Source: Archangium sp. (GTDB lineage: Bacteria > Myxococcota > Myxococcia > Myxococcales > Myxococcaceae). From it: a stretch of DNA of 7,443 nt. Positions 1 to 6,625 of this stretch are shown here, in pieces. The notes below the pieces were generated by a model that saw nothing but the letters and a program-made list of their open reading frames with translations, was not told the origin of the DNA and did not search any database. The stretch is from the NCBI GenBank assembly GCA_016793585.1, contig JAEUJR010000047.1, forward strand, positions 1-7,443. The letters run 5' to 3'. The position numbers and the translations under genes are program-made. Numbering within the stretch: the stretch's first letter is position 1; every line of letters starts with the position of its first letter.

Positions 1-44
1 CCTCGGCGTTTGACGTGCTCGATTTGATCGCCTCGAGGCGGTAA
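1..44 (+). CDS. C-terminal tail of an unidentified upstream gene (partial)
   Basis: The third forward frame is open from the window edge to a TAA at 42-44 and encodes SAFDVLDLIASRR. The other two forward frames stop at 11-13 and 25-27, and 11 of the 13 sense codons end in G or C, as in the neighbouring genes, so this is probably the true end of an upstream gene. It lies 12 nt before the psd start, which suggests the same transcription unit. Thirteen residues are too few to name a function. Confidence 0.35.
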   Translation, partial: SAFDVLDLIASRR

Positions 45-56
45 GCGGCGAGCGCG

Positions 57-899
57 ATGAATGACTCGACGTTCATGACGCTGATGCGCCTGCTGCCCAA
101 GTCGGCGCTCTCGACTGCAGTGGGCCTGGCGACCCGTGCGCCCGTTCCTGCGCCGCTCCATCAGGCAGCCGTTCGCTGGTTCGCGAAGCAGTACCGCGTG
201 AACCTCGACGAGGCCGAAGGGCCGATCGAGCAGTACCCGACCTTCGGTCAGTTCTTCACGCGGCGGCTCAAGCCTGGAATGCGCCCGCAGGACGAAGCGG
301 CCGAGGCGATCGTGAGCCCGTGCGACGGCGCGATCTCGCAGATCGGTCAGATCGAGTCCGGCCGGTGTCTGCAGGCCAAGGGCATCTCGTTTCCCGTCGA
401 CAAGCTGCTGGGTGATGCGCGCCGCGCGCTCGAGTTCGAAGGCGGCCAGTTCGCGACGATCTACCTGTCGCCGCGCGACTACCACCGCTTCCACTCGCCG
501 CTCGAAGGGCGTGTCACCGGCTACTCGTACCTGCCCGGAGCGTTCTGGCCGGTGAACCAGGCCTCGGTGAAGTCGGTCGACGCGCTGTTCGCCATCAACG
601 AGCGGCTGGTGACCTGGCTCGACACCTCGCTCGGCCACGTCGCGTACATCGCCGTCGGCGCCACCTGCGTCTCTCGCATTCACGCGGCCTACGACGCGGT
701 CGTCACGCACACGGGCGCGGGTCAGAAGGTCGTCAACTACGAGCGGCCGATTCCCATCGCGAAGGGCGGCGAGATCGGCATGTTCGAGATGGGCTCGACC
801 GTCATTCTGCTCTTCCAGAAGGGCAAGCTGACGTGGGACCCGACGCTGAAGCCCGACGTTCCCGTTCGGCTCGGTCAGCGCATCGCCACTCGTACGTGA
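57..899 (+). CDS. psd: Phosphatidylserine decarboxylase proenzyme
   Basis: Pyruvoyl-dependent decarboxylase that converts phosphatidylserine to phosphatidylethanolamine at the inner membrane, the last step of PE synthesis. The 280 residues match the length of the proteobacterial type I enzyme. Diagnostic motifs are SPCDGAIS with Asp90, SPRDYHRFHSP (residues 138-148) with His143 and His146, and the self-cleavage site MGST at 245-248 (LGST in E. coli). By family knowledge, Gly246-Ser247 is cut to give a beta chain of 1-246 and an alpha chain that starts with the pyruvoyl group from Ser247. The Asp90/His146/Ser247 triad is therefore intact. The ATG at 57 has only a weak upstream purine run (GGCGAG at 47-52). 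In-frame ATGs at 75 and 84 are alternatives and would remove only the poorly conserved N-terminus. It is followed by hisS after 22 nt. Confidence 0.96.
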   Translation: MNDSTFMTLMRLLPKSALSTAVGLATRAPVPAPLHQAAVRWFAKQYRVNLDEAEGPIEQYPTFGQFFTRRLKPGMRPQDEAAEAIVSPCDGAISQIGQIESGRCLQAKGISFPVDKLLGDARRALEFEGGQFATIYLSPRDYHRFHSPLEGRVTGYSYLPGAFWPVNQASVKSVDALFAINERLVTWLDTSLGHVAYIAVGATCVSRIHAAYDAVVTHTGAGQKVVNYERPIPIAKGGEIGMFEMGSTVILLFQKGKLTWDPTLKPDVPVRLGQRIATRT

Positions 900-921
900 G
901 GTTCACTCGGGAGTTCTGTTC

Positions 922-2235
922 ATGAGTCAGAAGTTCGCAGCCGTGAAGGGCATGAACGACCTGTTCGCGCCCCGCATCGAGACCTGGCAGTACCTGGAGC
1001 GCACGGCGCGCGAGCTGTTCAGCACGTGGGGGTACTCCGAGATTCGTACGCCGATCGTCGAAGACACCGCGCTCTTCGTGCGCAGCGTCGGCGAAGTGAC
1101 CGACATCGTCTCGAAGGAGATGTACACGTTCGACGACAAGGGCGGGCGCAGCATCACCATGCGGCCGGAGAACACGGCGCCTGCAGTGCGCGCGTACATC
1201 GAGAACGGGTTCGCGCAGCAGCCGGTGACGCGCTGGTACTACCTGGGGCCGATGTTCCGGTACGAGCGCATGAAGACGGGCCGCTACCGCCAGTTCTACC
1301 AGCTCGGCGCCGAGGCGTACGGGCCGGCCGATGCGTCGCAAGACGCCGAGAACATCGCGCTGGCGTGGAGCTACCTGAAAGCGATCGGCGTGCCGCACGT
1401 GAAGCTGCACCTCAACTCGCTCGGCGACGCGGGTGATCGCCCGAAGTACCTCGAGGCGCTCAAGGCGCACTTCGCGCCGCACGTCGCGACGTTCAGCGAC
1501 GCGTCGAAAGAGACGTTCGAGCGCAACACGATGCGGCTGCTCGACACGAAGGAAGAGGCGCTCAAGCCGCTCGTCGACTCGGCACCCAGCATCGGCGACT
1601 TCATCGGTGACGCTGCACGCGCGCACTTCGACGAGGTGAAGACGCTGCTGACGGCCATGGGCATTCCATTCACGCTCGACCCGCGGCTCGTCCGCGGCCT
1701 CGACTACTACACGCGCACCACCTTCGAGTTCATCTACGAGCCCGAAGGCGAGAACTCGCTCGGCACGGCGGGCACGGTGTGCGGCGGTGGCCGTTACGAC
1801 AACCTCGTGAAGGAGCTCGGTGGCCCAGACAAGCCTGCGGTCGGGTTCGCGATGGGCCTCGATCGTCTCGAGATCCTCCTCGACGCGCTCGGCAAGCGGC
1901 AGGAGCGCCGCCCGCTGCTCTTCATCGCGACCATGGAGGGCGAGCTCAAGGTCGCCGCGCTCAAGCTGGTGACCGAGCTGCGCAACCAGGGGCTCGCGGT
2001 CGACTTCGACCCTCGCGGAGGGAAGATCAAACGGCAGGTCGAGCGCGCGTCAGCCGTGAAGGCGAGACACTTCGTCGTCTACGGCCAGGCGGAGCACGAG
2101 ACGCGCTCGTTCAAGATCAAGAACATGGACCTGCCGGACGCCGACCCGAACAAGGAAGTCACGGTTCCCCTCGACGAGCTGGCCCGGTGGCTCTTGAATG
2201 TCTCGAAGGCCGCTCCCGTCACGACCACGCCCTGA
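922..2235 (+). CDS. hisS: Histidine--tRNA ligase (histidyl-tRNA synthetase)
   Basis: Class II aminoacyl-tRNA synthetase that charges tRNA-His in the cytoplasm. At 437 residues it has the usual bacterial HisRS length. Visible motifs in order are KGMNDLFAP near the N-terminus (9-17), TMRPENTAPAVRAY (79-92), class II motif 2 as GPMFRYERMKTGRYRQFYQ (109-127), the histidine-binding signature LVRGLDYYTRTTFEF (256-270) with Arg258 matching the catalytic Arg259 of E. coli, GGGRYDNL (288-295), and motif 3 as AVGFAMGLDRLEI (306-318). The C-terminal third (about 330-425) fits the HGTP anticodon-binding domain. The start is supported by GGGAG at 909-913, 8 nt before the ATG. A long antisense reading frame under this gene is a GC-rich shadow. 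It is followed by the thioredoxin gene after 20 nt. Confidence 0.98.
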   Translation: MSQKFAAVKGMNDLFAPRIETWQYLERTARELFSTWGYSEIRTPIVEDTALFVRSVGEVTDIVSKEMYTFDDKGGRSITMRPENTAPAVRAYIENGFAQQPVTRWYYLGPMFRYERMKTGRYRQFYQLGAEAYGPADASQDAENIALAWSYLKAIGVPHVKLHLNSLGDAGDRPKYLEALKAHFAPHVATFSDASKETFERNTMRLLDTKEEALKPLVDSAPSIGDFIGDAARAHFDEVKTLLTAMGIPFTLDPRLVRGLDYYTRTTFEFIYEPEGENSLGTAGTVCGGGRYDNLVKELGGPDKPAVGFAMGLDRLEILLDALGKRQERRPLLFIATMEGELKVAALKLVTELRNQGLAVDFDPRGGKIKRQVERASAVKARHFVVYGQAEHETRSFKIKNMDLPDADPNKEVTVPLDELARWLLNVSKAAPVTTTP

Positions 2236-2255
2236 CCTTCTTCTTCCGAGATCCC

Positions 2256-2816
2256 ATGTCACTCCGCACTGCCTTCGTCGCGCTGACCCTCTCGACCGCT
2301 GCGTTCGCTCAGGAGGATCTCGCCGCCGTCGACAAGCCGGCGCCAACGTTCAGGCTGCCGGTCTACAACGGCCCGGCGATCGGAGAGCCCAACGCTCCGA
2401 TGATCGGCATCGATCGGTACGTGGGACAGGACCCGGTCGACAAGAAGACGAAGCTGCTCGTCGTGTCGTTCATGGCCAGCTTCTGTGGGCCCTGCAAGAC
2501 GGAGATGCCGTACCTGCAGGCGCTGCACGAGAAGTACAAGGATCAGGGCCTGCGCGTGCTCATGGTCGCGATCGATCGTGAAGAAGACGGCCAGAAGAAG
2601 GTCGCTGAGCTGGTCGCGACGAACAAGGTCACGTTCCCCGTGCTGAAGGACCGTTTCAACATCGTCGCGCGCCGGTGGCTGGGCAATCAGAGCCCGCTGC
2701 CGTCGCTGTTCATGGTTCGGCCCGACGGCACGGTGAAGACGGTGCACCGCGGGTATGGTGACGACGCGAGCACGATTCTCGAGAAAGAAGTCACCGCCGC
2801 GCTCGCGATCAAGTGA
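2256..2816 (+). CDS. Secreted TlpA/ResA-like thioredoxin-fold disulfide oxidoreductase
   Basis: A 186-residue protein with a Sec signal peptide (MSLRT then a hydrophobic stretch, likely cut after AFA, Ala18) and no lipobox cysteine, so probably soluble in the periplasm. The thioredoxin domain runs from about 28 to 184. It has the active site CGPC at 77-80 inside SFMASFCGPCKTEMP, the AIDREEDG segment at 105-112 after the second strand, and the cis-proline at Pro149 (SPLPSLFMV). Cys77 and Cys80 are the only cysteines, which fits a dithiol reductase or oxidase of the TlpA/ResA/AhpC-TSA group. The family reduces disulfides of exported proteins, for example apocytochromes; the substrate here is unknown. 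The reading frame is open far upstream through hisS, but the ATG at 2256 is right because it begins the signal peptide. Its ribosome site is weak. The stop overlaps the miaA start by 4 nt. Confidence 0.9.
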   Translation: MSLRTAFVALTLSTAAFAQEDLAAVDKPAPTFRLPVYNGPAIGEPNAPMIGIDRYVGQDPVDKKTKLLVVSFMASFCGPCKTEMPYLQALHEKYKDQGLRVLMVAIDREEDGQKKVAELVATNKVTFPVLKDRFNIVARRWLGNQSPLPSLFMVRPDGTVKTVHRGYGDDASTILEKEVTAALAIK

Positions 2817-3685
2817 GTGAGCCGCTGCTGGTGATCGCGGGGCCCACGGCCTCGGGCAAGACCCGTGTGGCGATCGATCTCGCCGAGCGGCTCGGCGCCG
2901 AGATCGTCAACGCCGACTCGCAGCAGGTCTATCGTCACTTCGACATCGGCACGGCGAAGCCCTCGGCCCCCGAGCTGAGCCGCGTGCCGCATCACCTGAT
3001 CTCGTGCGTCGACCCGCTCGAGGACTTCAGCGCAGCGAAGTTTCAGCAGCTGGCCGACGCCGCGATCGCCGACGTGATCGGCCGTGGCAAGCGCGTCATC
3101 GTCGTCGGAGGCACCGGCCTCTACATTCGGGTGCTGTTGCATGGCGTCGTTCCCGCGCCGGGCAGCGACGAGGCGCTTCGCGCCGGGCTGGAGCAGTTCT
3201 CCGACGCCGTCTTGCACGCGCGACTCGCCTCGGTCGACGCGGTGACGGCGGGGAAGTTGCCCGTCGGCGATCGGGTTCGCGTCATTCGCGCGCTCGAGAT
3301 TCATGCGCTCACTGGCGAGCCCGCGTCGGTGCATCGCGAGCGGCACTCGTTTCAGGCCGATCGGTACCCGTACCGACTCTGGGTGCTCGACCCGCCGCGG
3401 GAGGGGCTCTACGCGACGATCAATGCGCGCACGAAGGCGATGTTCGCTGCCGGGTTGCTGGACGAGACGCGGTCGCTCGTGGCGCGCGGGTATCGCGAGG
3501 CCGCGGCGATGAGTGCGGTCGGCTACTCACAGGCGCTGAGAGTGATCGAAGGAACGATGACGGTGGAAGCGGCCATCGCCGACGTCGCACAGAAGACGCG
3601 TCACTACGCCAAGCGCCAGTGGACGTGGTTCAAGAAGGAGCAGGGCGCGGTGTTCGTGCAGCCGCCGTACGCGGAGATCGCCTAG
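2813..3685 (+). CDS. miaA: tRNA dimethylallyltransferase
   Basis: Transfers a dimethylallyl group to N6 of A37 in tRNAs that read UNN codons. This is the first step towards ms2i6A, which stabilises codon-anticodon pairing. The 290 residues carry the P-loop GPTASGKT (10-17), NADSQQVYRHFDIGTAKP (33-50) with the catalytic Asp35, VGGTGLY (98-104), VRVIRALEIHALTG (155-168) and the C-terminal YAKRQWTWFK (265-274), all MiaA hallmarks. The length is slightly below the usual 300-315 because the C-terminus is short. It starts with GTG at 2813, inside the last codons of the thioredoxin gene (GTGA overlap), so translation is probably coupled. The 3' end runs into the convergent lipoprotein gene, and the TAG at 3683-3685 overlaps that gene's stop. 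Confidence 0.97.
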   Translation: MSEPLLVIAGPTASGKTRVAIDLAERLGAEIVNADSQQVYRHFDIGTAKPSAPELSRVPHHLISCVDPLEDFSAAKFQQLADAAIADVIGRGKRVIVVGGTGLYIRVLLHGVVPAPGSDEALRAGLEQFSDAVLHARLASVDAVTAGKLPVGDRVRVIRALEIHALTGEPASVHRERHSFQADRYPYRLWVLDPPREGLYATINARTKAMFAAGLLDETRSLVARGYREAAAMSAVGYSQALRVIEGTMTVEAAIADVAQKTRHYAKRQWTWFKKEQGAVFVQPPYAEIA

Positions 3686-4407
3686 CGGCAGAGGCCGGTG
3701 CTGGTCCCACTGACGCAGCGGTTGGCTGGGCACGCCGTGAATGGCGCATTGCTGCAGACCCCTCGAGGGCAGATGCAGGTCGTCACCAGGCTGTCCACGC
3801 AGCACAGCTCGTAGACCTCTTCGACGATCGCTCCGCCTCCCGAGGTGCCGCCGCTCGTGCCACCAGCTGACGCGCCACCAGCCGTGACGAAGCCACCTGA
3901 CGTCACGAAGCCACCGGCCGAGGCGCCACCCGCCGAGCCGCCACCGGGCCCGCCTGCCGAGCCGCCACCGGGCCCGCCTGCCGAGCCGCCACCAGGCCCG
4001 CCTGCCGAGCCGCCACCAGGCCCGCCTGCCGAGCCGCCACCGGGCCCGCCTGCCGAGCCACCGCCGGGGCCGCCTGCCGAGCCACCGCCGGGACCGCCTG
4101 CCGAGCCACCGCCGGGGCCGCCTGCCGAGGCCCCGCCCGCGGTCACGAAGCCACCACCCGCCGAGGTACCGCCTCCGGTCGCGAAGCCACCACCCGTACC
4201 CGACGAGCACGACAGCCCCAGCGAGCAGCGGCCTCCGGAGCATGGCTTGAACGCCGGCAGGCACGAGGTCTGGGGTTCGCAGGCACAGGTGGCGACCCGG
4301 CCTGTCTGGCAGCAGACGACGTAGCCGCTCGACACGCCGTCCTCGTAGAGCGGGTCGAGGCACGCGACGGAGGTGGCGAAGAGCAGCACGGCGGTCGCTC
4401 GTCTCAT
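3682..4407 (-). CDS. Putative lipoprotein with two eight-cysteine modules joined by a Gly-rich repeat linker
   Basis: I do not recognise a named family. The 241-residue product starts with MRRATAVLLF and reaches TSVAC at Cys16, a plausible but imperfect lipobox (Ser, not Leu, at -3). Residues 29-67 and 199-240 are two copies of one module, Y-x2-CC-x7-C-x-C-x(4,5)-C-x(6,7)-C-x4-C-x(5,8)-C. Cysteines are 32, 33, 41, 43, 49, 56, 61, 67 and 202, 203, 211, 213, 218, 226, 231, 240. Together with Cys16 these are all 17 cysteines, so each module could form four disulfides. Between them lies a Gly/Ser/Ala linker with eight AGGPGGGS units (95-158), flanked on both sides by GGFVTAGGASAGG-like sequence. 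The start is supported by a strong GAGGAAG ribosome site. It is the last gene of the sigma/anti-sigma/caspase cluster and probably an envelope or surface protein; function unknown. The proline-rich reading frame on the other strand is a shadow. Confidence 0.82.
   Translation of the reverse strand: MRRATAVLLFATSVACLDPLYEDGVSSGYVVCCQTGRVATCACEPQTSCLPAFKPCSGGRCSLGLSCSSGTGGGFATGGGTSAGGGFVTAGGASAGGPGGGSAGGPGGGSAGGPGGGSAGGPGGGSAGGPGGGSAGGPGGGSAGGPGGGSAGGPGGGSAGGASAGGFVTSGGFVTAGGASAGGTSGGTSGGGAIVEEVYELCCVDSLVTTCICPRGVCSNAPFTACPANRCVSGTSTGLCR
3935..4126 (-). repeat. Eight tandem 24-bp repeats encoding AGGPGGGS
   Basis: Eight head-to-tail 24-bp units with no length variation, inside the lipoprotein gene. 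Units differ only at four positions, giving four variants: units 1, 2 and 5 are identical, 3 and 4 are identical, 6 and 8 are identical, and 7 is unique. Every difference falls on a third codon position (Gly, Gly, Pro, Gly), so all eight octapeptides are identical. The blocks of identical neighbours suggest unit duplication or conversion. Loss or gain of a unit keeps frame. Confidence 0.95.
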
Positions 4408-4410
4408 GGG

Positions 4411-4418
4411 CTTCCTCA
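4411..4418 (-). promoter_or_regulatory. Ribosome binding site of the lipoprotein gene, overlapping the caspase gene stop
   Basis: On the minus strand the sequence TGAGGAAGCCC precedes the ATG at 4407. The TGA (4418-4416) is the stop of the caspase-like gene and is also the first part of a purine-rich Shine-Dalgarno match (GAGGAAG, 4417-4411). Ribosomes ending the upstream gene therefore sit on the initiation site of the next, which favours translational coupling. Confidence 0.8.
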
Positions 4419-5939
4419 GAACGTCAGCGCGACACCGGCAGAGCCAGCGATTCGGGGCACGGGCACGACGCCCACGCTCTTCTTCACGACCGCGCCACCG
4501 CCCGTGAGCAACACGTAGAGCTCGAGGGGCCTGACGATGGGCAGGCGCGCTTCGAGTTGCAGGTCGCCCGTCAGGCCCAGGCTCGTGCGCGACGAGCGAT
4601 CGGGCAGCTCGCTCTGCAGCGAGAGAATCGGTCCGAGCTCGAGTCCCAGCGATAGCGACAGCCGCGAGATGAAGAAGCGATGCGCGACGCCGAGGCGCAG
4701 CTCGAGCTCGGTCTGACGAAACCCCGAGGCTGCGCCCCGCCCATCACGGGCGAGCAGGGCAAGGGTCAGCTCGTCGAGAATCCACACGAAGTCGTGGTTC
4801 ACGCGAAAGCGCAGCTCGGCGCCGGGCTGAATCGAGACGCCGTTGACGATGCCCGAAGCGACCGCTGCTCCGGCCGAGAGGGTTACGCTCGACGGTGCCG
4901 CGCCTTTGAGCGCGATCGTCTGCTGTGAGGCTCGCTCGAGATCGCCACCGCTCACCACCACGTCACCAGTGGCGGGAACGATCACCGCCCGCTCGAGCAC
5001 GTTCGAGGCGGTCTTGAGCTGCAGACGGTAGCCGCCAGGCGGCAACACGAGCGTGAGGGGCCCGGTGGGCTTGTCGAGTTCGGCGAAGATCGACTGGGTC
5101 TCGGCGTTCACCACGAGCCAGCGCCCGGGGGCTTCGACTCCGATCACCAGCCGGCCCCCCGCGGCGCCGGGCTCGGACAGCACGAGCTGACCATTGCCCG
5201 ACAGATCGACCTTGAACGATGGGCGCTGCACGCCGCCGCGAGATCCAAACGTCGACTCGATCGTCCGCGACCACGCCCAGGCATAGACCTCGTCGAGCGT
5301 GACGCGCCCGTCGTGGGAGCTGTCGGCCGCCCCCCGAAGCCCGGTGACGAAGTGATGCGTGAAGGTGCTGCCCTTGAGCGCCTCGGACTCCTGCGCGTAC
5401 TCGTCGGCACCCGACGCCGAGATCAGCACGCGGCCCTGCAGCCCCGAGGCCTCGACCTTCACTGGCGCCGAGGCCAGCGGCTTGAGCCCTTTGAGGCGCG
5501 TCATCGAGCCCGAGCGGCAGGCGTCGACGATCAACACGCCGACCTCGACCGGCGCCTGCTTCACGAAGTCGACGAGCTCTGTCAGCGGCAGCTCGGAGTC
5601 GTCGAGGTGCAGCACCCCATCGCCAGCGTGCCCCGAGAGGTAGACGGTGAGCCGATCGGTTGGGTTCGCCTCTTTCGTGAGCCGCGCCTTCAGCGAGCTG
5701 AGCGCCTGGCGCAAGGAGTCGGCCCGCACGCCCTTGAGCAGCACCACGTCGCCTGGCGCGACCTGCCCGACCTCGACGAGCGCGTCGCGCATGTGCTGGG
5801 CGTCGCTCTCGGCGTAGCGCAGGGCCTCGTCGCCGCCGAGGCCGCGATTCTCTCCTGCCACCAGCGCCCAGCGGCGAATCGGGCCGCCCGCGCTCGATGC
5901 CGTGGCGACGAGCAGCGTCAGCGCCACCCAACGCGTCAC
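4416..5939 (-). CDS. Secreted caspase-like (peptidase C14) protein with a putative C-terminal outer-membrane beta-barrel
   Basis: A 507-residue protein with a signal peptide (about 1-17, cut near TASSA). The caspase/metacaspase-like domain spans about 20-250, with the catalytic His104 in YLSGHAGDG and Cys141 in VLIVDACRSGS, so the dyad is intact. DSSHDGRVTLDE at 206-217 matches the 12-position EF-hand/calcium loop pattern (D1, S3, D5, G6, T9, E12), a feature seen in related bacterial caspase-like proteins. Residues 255-345 look like a small beta-sandwich of the PEGA/carboxypeptidase-regulatory kind (LVLPPGGYRLQL). Residues 350-507 alternate polar and hydrophobic residues in roughly eight strands and end in GVALTF; a terminal Phe after an amphipathic strand is typical of outer-membrane barrels. 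The start is GTG at 5939, with GAAGG 7 nt upstream and a 4-nt overlap with the anti-sigma gene. The substrate is unknown. The protease domain is firm; the barrel is inferred. Confidence 0.88.
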   Translation of the reverse strand: MTRWVALTLLVATASSAGGPIRRWALVAGENRGLGGDEALRYAESDAQHMRDALVEVGQVAPGDVVLLKGVRADSLRQALSSLKARLTKEANPTDRLTVYLSGHAGDGVLHLDDSELPLTELVDFVKQAPVEVGVLIVDACRSGSMTRLKGLKPLASAPVKVEASGLQGRVLISASGADEYAQESEALKGSTFTHHFVTGLRGAADSSHDGRVTLDEVYAWAWSRTIESTFGSRGGVQRPSFKVDLSGNGQLVLSEPGAAGGRLVIGVEAPGRWLVVNAETQSIFAELDKPTGPLTLVLPPGGYRLQLKTASNVLERAVIVPATGDVVVSGGDLERASQQTIALKGAAPSSVTLSAGAAVASGIVNGVSIQPGAELRFRVNHDFVWILDELTLALLARDGRGAASGFRQTELELRLGVAHRFFISRLSLSLGLELGPILSLQSELPDRSSRTSLGLTGDLQLEARLPIVRPLELYVLLTGGGAVVKKSVGVVPVPRIAGSAGVALTF

Positions 5940-6625
5940 GGAGTCACCTTCAGCGCGCTCCTGGCGACAACGCCGAAGCCGACTGGAGGCACGACCTCGA
6001 GTGGGGTCTTCGCAGCGGCGACGCTGCGTTCGATCGCTTCACGCAGAGGGTCGGTTGGCTGCGGCCCCTTCGTGAAGAACCCCAACAAGACGAGATCGCC
6101 CGGCGTCACCTCGAAGCCCACGTCGAGCGGCACCCGGGCGCCAGCCGCGATGGCTCCCGCTTCACCGCGAGCAGGCCACAGTTTCGTCACCGCGCCGGAC
6201 GCGTCGACGCCGAAGACGATGGCGTGCGTCGCTCCTGCACCACCGACCGCGAGACTGACGCGATCACCGGGCTTCGCCGAAACGACCGCCTCGTCGTTCG
6301 AGATCAGCTCTACGGTGGGTGTCCCCTTCAGCCGCACGTCTTCACCGCGAGGCCACAAGACGAAGATCGCGAGCGCGGCGGCGAGCGAGAGCGCGATCGA
6401 CACCACCCATCGCGAGGGCCGCGGCGCAGGAAGCGGCTGTTCGAGCTTCACTGCCTCACGCCGCTGCTCGAACGCGGGCATTGCCGAGATGGCGGCGTGG
6501 GCCTGCGTCAGCGTCGCGAGTCGCTGCTGACACTCGGCGCAGGTGGCCATGTGCGCGGCGGCCTCCTGGTGCTCGAGCCCCGCGGCCAGCTCGTCGAGCT
6601 CCAACGCAGACAGGTGCGCGCTCAT
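5936..6625 (-). CDS. Transmembrane anti-sigma factor with zinc finger and DUF4384-like outer domain
   Basis: A 229-residue single-pass membrane protein. The N-terminus has the zinc-binding anti-sigma signature H-x3-C-x2-C (His25, Cys29, Cys32 in HMATCAEC), known from the zf-HC2/ZAS family, which holds an ECF sigma factor inactive in the cytoplasm. A linker with basic and proline-rich sequence leads to one transmembrane helix at about 73-91 (WVVSIALSL onward), so the C-terminal part lies outside the cytoplasmic membrane. Residues 103-220 resemble DUF4384: GDRVSLAV, then VFGVDASGAVTKLWP, then AGARVPLDVGFEVTPGD and LVLLGFF. The start overlaps the sigma gene stop (ATGA, 6622-6625) and the stop overlaps the caspase start (GTGA). 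Position directly after an ECF sigma gene makes that protein its expected partner. The zinc finger is a strong call; the DUF4384 match is by eye. Confidence 0.88.
   Translation of the reverse strand: MSAHLSALELDELAAGLEHQEAAAHMATCAECQQRLATLTQAHAAISAMPAFEQRREAVKLEQPLPAPRPSRWVVSIALSLAAALAIFVLWPRGEDVRLKGTPTVELISNDEAVVSAKPGDRVSLAVGGAGATHAIVFGVDASGAVTKLWPARGEAGAIAAGARVPLDVGFEVTPGDLVLLGFFTKGPQPTDPLREAIERSVAAAKTPLEVVPPVGFGVVARSALKVTP

Noticed and set aside
802..1626. 274-residue minus-strand frame under psd and hisS
   Set aside because: Composition is Arg/Val/Ala/Glu-rich without any motif, and it lies opposite the conserved HisRS catalytic domain.
1779..2255. N-terminal extension of the thioredoxin reading frame through hisS
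   Set aside because: It overlaps the HisRS anticodon-binding domain, is Arg-rich, and would bury the signal peptide that starts at 2256.
3845..4324. 159-residue proline-rich (PAEPPPGPP) reading frame on the plus strand
   Set aside because: It is the antisense image of the Gly-rich repeat of the lipoprotein gene. It lacks a convincing ribosome site and signal, while the minus strand has a strong Shine-Dalgarno site, signal peptide and duplicated Cys modules.
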